Assembly: GCA_045594645.1 (NCBI GenBank)
Contig: JAZNYY010000028.1
Span: forward strand, 1 to 20,409
DNA length: 20,409 nucleotides
Source of the DNA: Fimenecus sp045594645
GTDB lineage: Bacteria > Bacillota > Clostridia > Oscillospirales > Acutalibacteraceae
Direction of reading: 5' to 3'
Numbering within the stretch: the stretch's first letter is position 1; the number at the start of each line of letters is the position of its first letter. The notes below the pieces were generated by a model, which searched no databases, had not been told where the DNA came from, and worked only from the letters and a program-made list of their open reading frames with translations. Shown piece by piece: positions 1 through 7,913 of this stretch. Both the position numbers and the translations under genes were made by a program.

Positions 1-1301
1 CAATTCTCTTGAATTTGTGAGGGCATATTCCAAGTTATAAAATGAGTTGGCGGTACGCAAGCATAACCCTCACTGCCGTCAATACCCTTCCACATAAAGT
101 TGTTATGGGGAAAACGATTTGTGTCGTTCCAAGTTGACATTTTATTTGAAACAAAATAGTCAACACCACTCTTTTTGAGAATCTGCGGTAAAATCCAGCT
201 ATTGCCGAAAACATCGGGCAACCAACAGTTTTTGATGGTCTTGCCGAACTTTTCGCGGAAATAATGCTGACCGTACATAAACTGACGAATAAGACTTTCA
301 GCGCAAGGGATATTACAATCGGGCTCAACATACATAGCGCCTACAGGCTCAAACTGACCGTTTGCAATTTTTTCTTTAAGTTCTTCAAATACATCGGGGT
401 AATACTTTTCAAGCATTTCGTAGGTAAAAGCCTGAGTATGAGTATATTTGAAATCAGGGTATCTATCCATAAGACGAAGTTGGATAAGAATTGTTCTCAA
501 ATTCTTTTGAACTGAATGAATTCTGCGCCAATAATACGCAATATCAAGGTGTGAATGAGCCACGAGTGCCACATCGCCGTTACCCTTATAATCGTCATTT
601 GCATAGATTACATCGTCAACATATTTCTTTGCCGCCGCAACATCCTCATCTTTCAAATCGTCAAAGTCAATGAGATTAAGCGCATTATTGATTTCACGGT
701 TTAAGAAATTGCGGTAATCTTCGTTGAACAAATCACTTTTTGCAATATCAAGTAAAAGCTCAAGGTCATAAACCAAGTCAAGAACTGTGTGGTTAATTGT
801 GGCAAGATAAGCGCCCTCGAAAATCTGACGGCAACCGCGAACTGACAATGATTCGGGGTTACGCTCGTCATCGGGCTTTGAACGGTTATAGCCCTCCATT
901 TCAAAATGAAGAAAATCGCTGTCTATATAAGGAGTCAAGAGAATTCGGTCACGGTTAGGGTCAACTCCGCCAACATATTTGCCGTTTACCTTAACGATGA
1001 TTTCAGCCGCAGTTTTAAGTGAAAACCAAAGTTCTTTACCGCGTAATTTTTCGGGAATAACCACATCTGCCTCAAAAAATGCAGTTCCGTCGGGGGTAAA
1101 GTACATATCGCCCTTCTGAAGCGAGCGCCAACCCTCAGGGTAATATTCATATTGCATTTCGGCAACTTGACGGGCATCGCGCACGCGAAGAGTTGTTATT
1201 TCAAATTTTTCGCCGTATATGTATCTTTTAAGCCAGCCAAAGCGTAAATCAGTCCATTCTTCAGGACGCATACTTCTTCTGACAACTTTTATATGAGCCA
1301 T
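1..1301 (-). CDS. Alpha-mannosidase, family GH38 (partial, C-terminal part outside window)
   Basis: This frame is open from an ATG at 1299-1301 to the window edge, giving 433 residues of a protein that is usually 850-1050 long. The first ~240 residues resemble the beta-sandwich region that precedes the catalytic barrel in many bacterial GH38 enzymes. The barrel starts with VALVAHSHLDIAYYWRR, where His249, His251 and Asp253 correspond to zinc ligands and conserved residues of the family. NCWLPDVFGNSWILPQILKK follows, with Asp363 in the position of the catalytic nucleophile. The family hydrolyses alpha-mannosidic bonds with retention, using a zinc ion. No signal peptide is seen, so the enzyme is probably cytoplasmic and acts on imported manno-oligosaccharides or N-glycan fragments. 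It is the third gene of an operon, 16 bases after the NifU-like gene, with a GGTGA ribosome site. The usual A-W-L-W after the HxHxD motif is A-Y-Y-W here. The family call is firm; the substrate is inferred. Confidence 0.9.
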   Translation of the reverse strand, partial: MAHIKVVRRSMRPEEWTDLRFGWLKRYIYGEKFEITTLRVRDARQVAEMQYEYYPEGWRSLQKGDMYFTPDGTAFFEADVVIPEKLRGKELWFSLKTAAEIIVKVNGKYVGGVDPNRDRILLTPYIDSDFLHFEMEGYNRSKPDDERNPESLSVRGCRQIFEGAYLATINHTVLDLVYDLELLLDIAKSDLFNEDYRNFLNREINNALNLIDFDDLKDEDVAAAKKYVDDVIYANDDYKGNGDVALVAHSHLDIAYYWRRIHSVQKNLRTILIQLRLMDRYPDFKYTHTQAFTYEMLEKYYPDVFEELKEKIANGQFEPVGAMYVEPDCNIPCAESLIRQFMYGQHYFREKFGKTIKNCWLPDVFGNSWILPQILKKSGVDYFVSNKMSTWNDTNRFPHNNFMWKGIDGSEGYACVPPTHFITWNMPSQIQEN

Positions 1302-1317
1302 TTATCACTTCACCGCC

Positions 1318-1554
1318 TTAATCCTTATCCCAGAAGAATGGTTTTTTCTTCTGTGCTACTACCTTTACGCTTTCACCCATATCACGAAAAACTTCGCTTT
1401 CAATCCAAGAAATGCAACGGTCAACGATTAAGCATTTAGAACATTCACCCTGCAAAAGCACGGTGAGAATTCCGTCATCATATGACACAAAATCAATTTC
1501 TCCGCCGTCACCTTGGAGTTTTGGCTTTATAATTGTGTTGATATAATTTTCCAT
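1318..1554 (-). CDS. Small NifU-like (NifU C-terminal domain) protein
   Basis: The 78-residue product matches a stand-alone NifU C-terminal domain. It has the GDGGEIDFVSYDDG start typical of the fold, then LLQGECSKC with the CxxC pair at Cys38 and Cys41. In this family two CxxC motifs from a dimer hold an assembling iron-sulfur cluster that is passed to target proteins. A third cysteine, Cys47, is present, and the residues after the CxxC (LIVDRCISWIE) depart from the common threonine-leucine pattern. The tail KKKPFFWDKD is lysine- and aromatic-rich. The gene starts two bases after the phosphohexomutase stop, and its ribosome site (GAGGG) lies inside the last codons of that gene, so the two are probably translationally coupled. 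No Fe-S enzyme is encoded next to it, so its client is unknown. Scaffold or carrier function is inferred from the fold. Confidence 0.8.
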   Translation of the reverse strand: MENYINTIIKPKLQGDGGEIDFVSYDDGILTVLLQGECSKCLIVDRCISWIESEVFRDMGESVKVVAQKKKPFFWDKD

Positions 1555-1556
1555 AA

Positions 1557-3197
1557 TTAACCCTCAATTTCGGTTTTAAGAATAACACGGATATTTTCAA
1601 GCTTTTCCGTTGCAAGCTCTCTTGTTTCGCCGCACATTGAATAATAAACCTTGAGCTTGGGCTCTGTGCCTGAGGGACGAACTGCAATCCAACTGTCGTC
1701 TTTGAATGTGTATTTAAGCACATTTTCTTTTGGCAAATCGCCGATACCCTTTGAATAGTCAAGAACATCTTTAATATTATCAAATAATGACTTGCCGTTT
1801 TCACGCATATTGGTCATTATGCTCTGAATTTTTTCTGCACCGTCCTTGCCCTTTAAAACAAAGGTGTCAAGTGCATCAAGATAGAAACCGTACTTTTCAT
1901 AAATAGCATTTAATGCGTCTATAAGAGTTCTGCCGTTGTTCATATGATATGCCGCCATTTGACATATAAGCATTGAAGAAACAACCGCGTCCTTATCGCG
2001 TGCGTGAGTGCCCACAAGATAACCGTAAGACTCTTCATAGCCGATTACGAATTCTTTATCTTTGTTGACTTCATATCTGCCGATTTGGTCGCCGATGTAT
2101 TTAAATCCCGTGAGAGTATCAACAATGTTGAGTCCGTAGCTTCTTGCAATATCTGCACCCAATTCACTTGTAACGATAGTTTTTACAAGTGTTGATTTTG
2201 AGTTGAGCTCGTCCTTTTTATGAGAAAGCACAAAGTCAACAAGCAACGCGCCGACCTGATTGCCTGTTACGAGCACATATTCACCGTTGTGCTTAACTGC
2301 GATACCTACACGGTCGCAGTCGGGGTCTGTGCCGAGAACTAAATCTGCATTTTCACACTTTGCCTGCTCAATTCCCAATGTAAGAGCGTCTTTTTCTTCA
2401 GGGTTTGGTGAACGAACTGTGCTGAAATTACCGTCGGGCAATTCCTGTGATTTAACAATTGAAACATTCATACCCTCAAGCGCTTTTCTTACGGGGATAT
2501 TGCCTGTGCCGTGAAGTGCGGTATAAACGATTTTGAGGTCGGATTTTTCTTCGTAAATTGACTGCTTTTTAACCTCTGCAAGAAAGTCGTTAAGCACTTC
2601 TTCACCGATTACAACGATTTTGCCGTTATTTACACCCTCGTCGAAATCCATAACCTCAACGGATTTCAAATCTGTTACCGCATTTACAAAGCCTATTACT
2701 TGACTTGCAAACTGAGGCACTAACTGACAGCCCTTTTCGTCATAAATTTTATAGCCGTTGTATTCCTTTGGATTGTGACTTGCTGTAAGCACAATGCCGC
2801 CGTTGCAACCGAGGTGCTTCGCAGTAAATGAAAGCACGGGAGTGGGCATAAGTGTGTCATATATGTAAACCTTAATTGAGTTAGCAGCAAGCACACCTGC
2901 AGCAACTTGAGAAAAATATTTTGAATTGTTTCGTGAATCGTATGCAATTGCAACGCTGATTTCACCATCAAAACGGCTCATAAGATAATCTGCATATCCC
3001 TTTGTAGCCTTTGCGATTGTGTATCTGTTCATTCGGTTTGGACCCGCACCCATAATTCCGCGAAGTCCGCCTGTGCCAAACTCTAATTCTTTATAAAAAC
3101 GGTCTTCAATTTCCTTTTCGTCGGTGATTGCAAGAAGCTCTGCTTTAGTTTCTTCATCAAAAGAACACCAAAGGTCAAATTTTTCTTTGATTGTCAT
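1557..3197 (-). CDS. pgcA: Phosphoglucomutase/phosphomannomutase (alpha-D-phosphohexomutase)
   Basis: The 546-residue protein is a complete cytoplasmic alpha-phosphohexomutase, close in length to Bacillus PgcA-type enzymes. These interconvert hexose 1-phosphate and hexose 6-phosphate through a phosphoserine. All four active-site loops are visible: TASHNPKEYNGYK with catalytic Ser140, the metal loop GTDPDCDRVG (Asp291, Asp293, Asp295), the sugar-binding loop GYEESYGY (387-392 region) and the phosphate-binding RPSGTEPK (507-514). An N-terminal GTGGLRGIMGAGPNRMN (41-57) is typical of the PgcA/PGM2 subgroup. It is the first gene of an operon with the NifU-like gene and the GH38 mannosidase. That suggests mannose or glucose phosphate handling, but substrate preference cannot be read from sequence. 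The ATG has a good AGAGGT site. The symbol is by similarity to the Bacillus gene. Confidence 0.92.
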   Translation of the reverse strand: MTIKEKFDLWCSFDEETKAELLAITDEKEIEDRFYKELEFGTGGLRGIMGAGPNRMNRYTIAKATKGYADYLMSRFDGEISVAIAYDSRNNSKYFSQVAAGVLAANSIKVYIYDTLMPTPVLSFTAKHLGCNGGIVLTASHNPKEYNGYKIYDEKGCQLVPQFASQVIGFVNAVTDLKSVEVMDFDEGVNNGKIVVIGEEVLNDFLAEVKKQSIYEEKSDLKIVYTALHGTGNIPVRKALEGMNVSIVKSQELPDGNFSTVRSPNPEEKDALTLGIEQAKCENADLVLGTDPDCDRVGIAVKHNGEYVLVTGNQVGALLVDFVLSHKKDELNSKSTLVKTIVTSELGADIARSYGLNIVDTLTGFKYIGDQIGRYEVNKDKEFVIGYEESYGYLVGTHARDKDAVVSSMLICQMAAYHMNNGRTLIDALNAIYEKYGFYLDALDTFVLKGKDGAEKIQSIMTNMRENGKSLFDNIKDVLDYSKGIGDLPKENVLKYTFKDDSWIAVRPSGTEPKLKVYYSMCGETRELATEKLENIRVILKTEIEG

Positions 3198-3235
3198 ATT
3201 AAACTACCTCTTTTCAGGCATATTTTTATACCATA

Positions 3236-3265
3236 ATATTACAACAAAACCCCCTCGATTGTCAA
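3236..3265 (-). promoter_or_regulatory. Sigma-A-type promoter of the pgcA operon
   Basis: Read on the minus strand, TTGACA (3260-3265) is followed after 18 bases by TAATAT (3236-3241). This matches a vegetative -35/-10 pair and leaves a leader of about 30 bases before the pgcA ATG at 3197. The -35 box and most of the spacer lie inside the terminator hairpin of the upstream ger operon. Function is inferred from the consensus match. Confidence 0.65.
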
Positions 3266-3281
3266 TGAAATCAAGAGGGTT
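3244..3281 (-). terminator. Rho-independent terminator of the gerA operon
   Basis: On the minus strand a 13-base-pair stem (3269-3281 with 3248-3260, two G-T wobbles, no mismatch) encloses an 8-base loop (3261-3268). It is followed by TTTTGTTGT. It lies 143 bases after the gerAC stop and is the first convincing terminator downstream of that operon. Confidence 0.8.
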
Positions 3282-3298
3282 GAGTGAGATATTTTAAT

Positions 3299-3333
3299 GC
3301 AAAACGCAAAGTGCAAAGTGCAAAATGCAAAAT
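3299..3333. repeat. Five tandem copies of a 7-base unit, GCAAARY
   Basis: Five consecutive 7-base units read GCAAAAC, GCAAAGT, GCAAAGT, GCAAAAT and GCAAAAT. They sit in the non-coding stretch between gerAC and pgcA. No coding frame or known regulatory element explains them. They may be the edge of a dispersed intergenic repeat or an iteron-like protein site; neither can be tested here. Confidence 0.85.
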
Positions 3334-3396
3334 AAATGGTCTGCGACGCAATTATAATCGGCTCCCTCTGACGAGGGAGGCAACATACACCATTTA
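3333..3396. repeat. Nested inverted repeats (possible small palindromic repeat element)
   Basis: An outer pair of perfect 8-base arms, TAAATGGT (3333-3340) and ACCATTTA (3389-3396), flanks an inner hairpin CTCCCTC-TGAC-GAGGGAG (3362-3379). The inner stem is 7 perfect base pairs with a 4-base loop. The block follows directly on the 7-base tandem repeats. No T-tract follows the GC stem, so it does not look like a standard terminator. Similar CTCCCTC/GAGGGAG palindromes recur between genes in gut Clostridia as far as I recall, so this may be a member or remnant of a dispersed repeat. Confidence 0.55.
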
Positions 3397-3424
3397 ATGA
3401 GTTATACAAATTCAAAATTCCTAT

Positions 3425-4573
3425 TTACAATTCTATAAACTCGTGACCTATTCTTCTTATATTGATTTCACATTCGACTTCGTAAATGCTGTTTTTCATT
3501 ACCTCGTCGATTTTCTTTTCGTTTTCACGGTAAAAATCCTGCTCGCAGATATAGAGAAGTCGGGCAAGTCCTGACGCGTCACTTTCATAACGGTTATGCA
3601 AGATTGAAATGACATTTTTAATCTGCTTTTCAACATATTCTTCACCGCGTTTTTTGAATTCTTCAATGTCCGAATTCTGCATAGCACTGCCTACCCCTCC
3701 GCTGATTTCAGAAATATCCGCATTCATAGTCACCATTATTTTAAAGACAGGCTTGCCGTTACGGAGGCTTACTGTTCTTTTAGTTTTGCTTTTAACCACA
3801 TTCAGCGAAATTCGAGTGTTATCCTCCATTGAATAAGAAAGTGCGGTGTTATGAACCTCGTTATTGATAATATTGAGATAAATTGTGTCATCCTTTGAGA
3901 TTTTTTCGCGATATTTTGTGTTGCTGAAAACTGCCGTTCCGCTGATTTCAACATTTTTCTCGCCGTTTTGCTCTTTCACCGATAATAACGGCATTGCAAA
4001 ATCCTTTGAAGCCGAGTTATAACGGTTAATCAATTCATAAAGCGAGGTAGCAAAAATACGAGCATCATACTCATAAGAATCAATGCTGTTTTTAAGGTTT
4101 CGCGCGCTTACATATTCGTTTCCGTTTTTAGTTTGCAATATTTCTGCGGCAGTTTTTTCGGCAGCGGCAACATAAACTGACGAGCTGTTTTCAACATCGC
4201 GGACAAAAAAGTCGATTACATTGTCCATATTTTCTTCCGTTATGCTTTTGCCGAGAATAATTATTCTGTTCTGCGAATAAAGTGGCGTTTTGCCCTCGCT
4301 TTCGGTAACAGTTTTAATGGCGGTATAAATTGAGTCACCCTTGACCGTATAAACCTGCAGGGGCGGTTGAGATGCACCGTCAGACGAAGCGGCAGCAGAG
4401 GAATTTGTGTCGATTGCCTGAAGTGTTACCTTGTAGGAATTATCCTTTTCAATATCAATGCCAATCCCCTGAATTACAAGACGATTGCGGATATCCTTTT
4501 TATAGATTTCTTCGTCATTAAAAGCAAAAATTGCAAGAATAATTGCCAAGAAAATTATTGATGCCCGTCGCAT
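3425..4573 (-). CDS. gerAC: Spore germination protein, Ger(x)C family (GerAC/GerKC type), without lipobox
   Basis: The 382-residue protein matches the C subunit of gerA-type germinant receptors. It has the LVIQGIGID segment near residues 32-40, the serine-rich linker before a VKGDSIYTAIKT segment, RIIILGKSITEENM, and a C-terminal mixed alpha/beta domain ending in VECEINIRRIGHEFIEL. C subunits are normally lipoproteins on the outer face of the spore inner membrane and work with the A and B subunits in nutrient sensing. An N-terminal hydrophobic stretch (about residues 4-18) is present, but the usual L-x-G-C-W-D sequence is replaced by IFAFNDEEIYKKD and there is no cysteine to carry a lipid. 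It may be held by an uncleaved N-terminal helix instead. The gene overlaps the end of gerAB by 19 bases and has a strong GGAGGGG site. The family call is firm. Confidence 0.87.
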   Translation of the reverse strand: MRRASIIFLAIILAIFAFNDEEIYKKDIRNRLVIQGIGIDIEKDNSYKVTLQAIDTNSSAAASSDGASQPPLQVYTVKGDSIYTAIKTVTESEGKTPLYSQNRIIILGKSITEENMDNVIDFFVRDVENSSSVYVAAAEKTAAEILQTKNGNEYVSARNLKNSIDSYEYDARIFATSLYELINRYNSASKDFAMPLLSVKEQNGEKNVEISGTAVFSNTKYREKISKDDTIYLNIINNEVHNTALSYSMEDNTRISLNVVKSKTKRTVSLRNGKPVFKIMVTMNADISEISGGVGSAMQNSDIEEFKKRGEEYVEKQIKNVISILHNRYESDASGLARLLYICEQDFYRENEKKIDEVMKNSIYEVECEINIRRIGHEFIEL

Positions 4574-5649
4574 TTTTTACCCCTCCCCGTTCTACAGAAA
4601 ATAAGAATAATCAAAGGAATTAAGAACGCGGTTATACCCGTTACAATAATCTTGATTATTGAACTGTCGATTACATTAAACCGCTGAATTCCCCCTGCAA
4701 TTATAAGGTTAGATGTTATTGCAAGCACGCCGATAAACACAAGAATTCGTGTTGTTTTGAGCTTTGGAAATTCTTTTTTGAGAATATCCGCCTGCAGCCA
4801 TATAAGAAGTGCGGCTTTGATAAATGCGCACATAATCCACACACCTGTAAAAATTGCGTCAAGGCGGTCAAACATTGCAAATTCTGCAAGGCTTGCAAGA
4901 GTGTGAAAGGGGAAAAGCTGTGTGCCCGCGTAATTGCCCATAACCGTTGCGGCAAAGAAGAACATAATCGCCATAATGAGTGTTTGGGCTATAAGCCAGA
5001 AGAAAAATCCATTTTTCACCTTACCGTTAACGCGCGGAAGCGCTATCGCAATTATTGCGTATTCCACAGTTTGCCCAACGGAGTCAATTGCGGTTTTTAC
5101 TACGGGCATAACGCCGTTATAGAATACGGGGGTTAAATTCAGCAAATCAATTTTGCTTACCAATGCGGCAAGAATAAAAATTATTGCAGGTATTACAAGC
5201 ACCGCAGAGAGCACCGAGCTTCGCCCCAATGCCTCAAAGCCTAAAAATGCACCGTAGCAACAGAAAATTATTACGAAGATGAGCATATAATCAACATCTG
5301 TTTCGGGGAATACGACCGTGCCTGCAAAAAGGTCAAGTCGGGCAATTGTAACAACCGTAAAATAGAAAAATGTGAGAATATAAATTATTGAAAGGATTTT
5401 TGATAATTTTGTACTTCGTTCTCTTGCCAAATCGAGCACATTTTTATCACTATGCTTTTTATAAAGCAGATAAACAGGCACCATTATGGCAAATCCTATT
5501 GTAATTCTGAAAATGGGCTGAACAAGCATATCTGCAAGCCGAATATCCTTGGTATATGACGAAACATAGGTTACCGTGGTGAGCATTCGGCTCAAAAAAA
5601 GCATTATAAAAAACTGAAAAGCACTGATTTTTCCTTTATTAGCTTCCAT
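4555..5649 (-). CDS. gerAB: Spore germination protein GerAB-type, endospore germination permease
   Basis: The 364-residue product is a polytopic membrane protein with about ten hydrophobic segments and the family start MEANKGKISAFQFFIMLFL. It belongs to the endospore germination permease group of the amino acid-polyamine-organocation superfamily. GerB subunits bind the germinant in the spore inner membrane. The sequence shows a short loop RLADMLVQPIFR after the first helix and ends in a charged CRTGRGKKCDGHQ tail. The longest possible frame begins at a TTG at 5670, but the ATG at 5647-5649 lies 7 bases after a clear GGAG and one base after the gerAA stop, so that start is used. The gene is the middle member of a gerAA-gerAB-gerAC operon. 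The germinant cannot be predicted. Confidence 0.9.
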   Translation of the reverse strand: MEANKGKISAFQFFIMLFLSRMLTTVTYVSSYTKDIRLADMLVQPIFRITIGFAIMVPVYLLYKKHSDKNVLDLARERSTKLSKILSIIYILTFFYFTVVTIARLDLFAGTVVFPETDVDYMLIFVIIFCCYGAFLGFEALGRSSVLSAVLVIPAIIFILAALVSKIDLLNLTPVFYNGVMPVVKTAIDSVGQTVEYAIIAIALPRVNGKVKNGFFFWLIAQTLIMAIMFFFAATVMGNYAGTQLFPFHTLASLAEFAMFDRLDAIFTGVWIMCAFIKAALLIWLQADILKKEFPKLKTTRILVFIGVLAITSNLIIAGGIQRFNVIDSSIIKIIVTGITAFLIPLIILIFCRTGRGKKCDGHQ

Positions 5650-5650
5650 T

Positions 5651-7159
5651 CTATTTCTCCAATTTATCAACTAACATATTCCGTTTAGCCATTTTTCGCC
5701 AATCAGCGCGAAGAATAAAGTCACGCCACGCGCCCGCCTTGGTGGGTGACACGGGTGAAGTAAAGGGCACGCCGTAAGGATTGATTGCCGCGGCATTTAT
5801 AAGCACCACCGCAAAGCCCAACATAATACCGTAAATTCCCGAAAGTCCGCCAATCACAATAAAGGCGAAACGAAGCACCGCAACGGGCTCGTAAAGTGTA
5901 GATACCACAAAGGCACTGACGGCGGTAAGTCCCACAACAATAACCATCGGGGCTGAAATTATACCCGCGGTTACGGCGGATTCACCGATTACAAGTGCAC
6001 CCACAATTGAAATTGCGTGGCCAACATTTTTAGGCATTCTAAGTCCCGCTTCGCGCACAATCTCATAAACAAGATGAATAAATAATGCTTCAATCATTAT
6101 GGGTAAGGGCGTTCGACTCTCTTGCCCCGTTATGCCGAAAATCATAGTTTCGGGAATAATCTCTTGATGAAAGGTGCAAATTGCCACATAAATTCCCGGT
6201 AAAAATACGCTGAACAAAAATGAAATTATTTTGAGCACTCTTATAAATGTGGCATAGTAAGGTCGTTTAAGATAATCGTCAAGGGAATGAAAATGCTCCA
6301 TAAAAAGATATGGCACAATTATGGCATTCGGCGTGCCGTCAACGATTATACAGATTTTACCCTCTGCCATTTTAGCGGTGAACACATCAGGGCGCTCGGT
6401 AAAGCCCACTCCGCTGAAAAGTGACGGGTGCTTGGCATCAAGAAAGGATTGTAAATAGCCCGAACCGAGAACTGTATCAATTTCAGAATTTTTAAGTCTT
6501 TCTATAACATTTTGAAGCATTTTCTGATTAACTCGGTCGGACATATAGCACACGCAGGCGCGGGTTTTTGTGGTTGTGCCCACTTCAATTGTCTGTATTT
6601 TAAAAACAGGACTTCGCACGCGACGGCGAATCATTGTAATATTATCCTTAAAGCTTTCAACAAAAGCCTCGCGGGAGCCTCTCTCCTGCATTTCGGTGCT
6701 GGGCTCAAGAACTGCTCTTTTCGGGAAGCCCTGAACACCGAAAAGCACCGCGGAATGACAGCCCTCGGCAAACATTACAAGATTACCCGAAATAAGCTCG
6801 GCAATCGCCTTATCCATATCATTTGTAATGGATTTATCAATACTTGCCGACACTCTGTCAGCGGCGTCAAAAATCACTCGGTCCGCTTTATCCTCGCTGA
6901 AATCTGCATTGATTATAGGGTTCATAATCTGCTCGGTAATAAGCAGGTTATTGCACATTCCGTCAATCATAATAAAGACGAAATTCTTATCGTCCACTGT
7001 GCAATTGCGGTATTTCACATCAAAGCTTTCGCCCAACTGCTCTTTGAAATACGCAACATTTTTTTGTAAGGTTGTATCCACACGCACAGTTTGTTTATTT
7101 TCATTTTTATTCTCAAAGGTTATTTCATCAATTTTTCGCTGAAACCAATTATTTTTCAT
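5651..7159 (-). CDS. gerAA: Spore germination protein GerAA-type (GerA family A subunit)
   Basis: The 502-residue protein is a standard GerA A subunit. Its N-terminal soluble part carries the conserved run from EPSTEMQERGSREAF (152-166) to NITMIRRRVRSP (173-184). The membrane part begins near 308 with LKIISFLFSVFLPGIYVAI and continues with ESRTPLPIMIEALF (347-360), IVREAGLRMPKNVGHA, SIVGALVIGESAVTAGIIS (384-402) and a C-terminal PYGVPFTSPVSP (461-472). A subunits form oligomeric nutrient-gated ion channels in the spore inner membrane with the B and C subunits. A GTG at 7168 would extend the frame by three residues, but it lies inside the GGTGAT ribosome site of the ATG at 7157-7159, which is chosen. 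It is the first gene of the operon, divergent from a DUF421 gene. Expression in the forespore is expected from the family. Confidence 0.93.
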   Translation of the reverse strand: MKNNWFQRKIDEITFENKNENKQTVRVDTTLQKNVAYFKEQLGESFDVKYRNCTVDDKNFVFIMIDGMCNNLLITEQIMNPIINADFSEDKADRVIFDAADRVSASIDKSITNDMDKAIAELISGNLVMFAEGCHSAVLFGVQGFPKRAVLEPSTEMQERGSREAFVESFKDNITMIRRRVRSPVFKIQTIEVGTTTKTRACVCYMSDRVNQKMLQNVIERLKNSEIDTVLGSGYLQSFLDAKHPSLFSGVGFTERPDVFTAKMAEGKICIIVDGTPNAIIVPYLFMEHFHSLDDYLKRPYYATFIRVLKIISFLFSVFLPGIYVAICTFHQEIIPETMIFGITGQESRTPLPIMIEALFIHLVYEIVREAGLRMPKNVGHAISIVGALVIGESAVTAGIISAPMVIVVGLTAVSAFVVSTLYEPVAVLRFAFIVIGGLSGIYGIMLGFAVVLINAAAINPYGVPFTSPVSPTKAGAWRDFILRADWRKMAKRNMLVDKLEK

Positions 7160-7238
7160 AAATATCACCGTTTTTAGAATTGCCCCAATTTGCAGTAATA
7201 TTCTGTAAGAAAAGTCAAATAATTATAACGGTGATTTT

Positions 7239-7913
7239 ATGTTTGTTACACTTATCAGAACAGTTATTCTTTATGTTGTTGCAATAACAAGTGTGAGAAT
7301 TATGGGCAAAAGACAAATCGGAGAGCTTCAGCCCTCCGACCTTGTTATAACTTTGCTTATTTCACAGATTATTTCAATTCCCATTCAAGATACGGATATT
7401 CCGCTTGTGAACACACTTATTCCCATATTTCTGCTTGTGGGATTTGAAATTCTGACATCTGTTTTCAATATGAAAAGCATTAAATTCCGTTCATTTATGC
7501 AGGGCAATCCAATAATAATCATTAATGACGGTGTGCTTAATCAAAAGCTATTAAAAGAACTCCGATTTACTGTCGACGATTTGCTTGAGGCACTAAGGCA
7601 AAAAGATGTATTTGACATCTCACAGGTGCAGTATGCAATTGTCGAAACCAACGGGCAAATCAGCGTGCTTTTAAAGGCAGAGCACGATACTATTACACGC
7701 GAAGATTTAAAGCTTGAAGCCGAGCCACAGGGATATAAATGCCCCGTAGTAATCGACGGCAAAATTATCGAACAGGATTTCGCAGTCTGCAATATGACCG
7801 CGGGCAAGGTGCAAAGCATCGCAAAAAAAGAGAAAATACAGATAAAAGATATTATGCTGATGACCGTTGACGCGGCGGGAAATCACACCATAATCAGAAA
7901 GGATAGTCAATGA
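7239..7913 (+). CDS. DUF421 family membrane protein (YetF/YdfS/YrbG-like)
   Basis: The 224-residue protein has three N-terminal membrane segments (about 3-21, 35-50 and 56-77), with the family signature MGKRQIGELQPSDLV at 22-36. A cytoplasmic domain follows, containing GNPIIIINDGVL and ELRFTVDDLLEALRQKDVFDISQVQYAIVETNGQ. This matches DUF421 proteins such as Bacillus YetF and YdfS. As I recall, Bacillus proteins of this family lie in the spore inner membrane and affect spore resistance and germination; their biochemistry is unresolved. The gene is divergent from the gerA operon with 79 bases between the start codons, and both use an AACGGTGAT ribosome site. It overlaps the next gene by four bases (ATGA), so the two are coupled. 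Involvement in spores is inferred from family and neighbours. Confidence 0.85.
   Translation: MFVTLIRTVILYVVAITSVRIMGKRQIGELQPSDLVITLLISQIISIPIQDTDIPLVNTLIPIFLLVGFEILTSVFNMKSIKFRSFMQGNPIIIINDGVLNQKLLKELRFTVDDLLEALRQKDVFDISQVQYAIVETNGQISVLLKAEHDTITREDLKLEAEPQGYKCPVVIDGKIIEQDFAVCNMTAGKVQSIAKKEKIQIKDIMLMTVDAAGNHTIIRKDSQ

Noticed and set aside
3299..3333. CRISPR-like array or replication iterons
   Set aside because: The units are 7 bases long with no spacers, and there are no cas, replication or partition genes nearby.
6512..7069. 185-codon open frame on the plus strand
   Set aside because: It is antisense to gerAA, whose conserved motifs run through the whole region.
7175..7203. Sigma-G-like pair (GAATA, 17 bases, AATTCTA) on the minus strand before gerAA
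   Set aside because: The sequence fits the consensus partly, but the transcript would start inside the GGTGAT ribosome site, leaving too short a leader. I do not call it a promoter.
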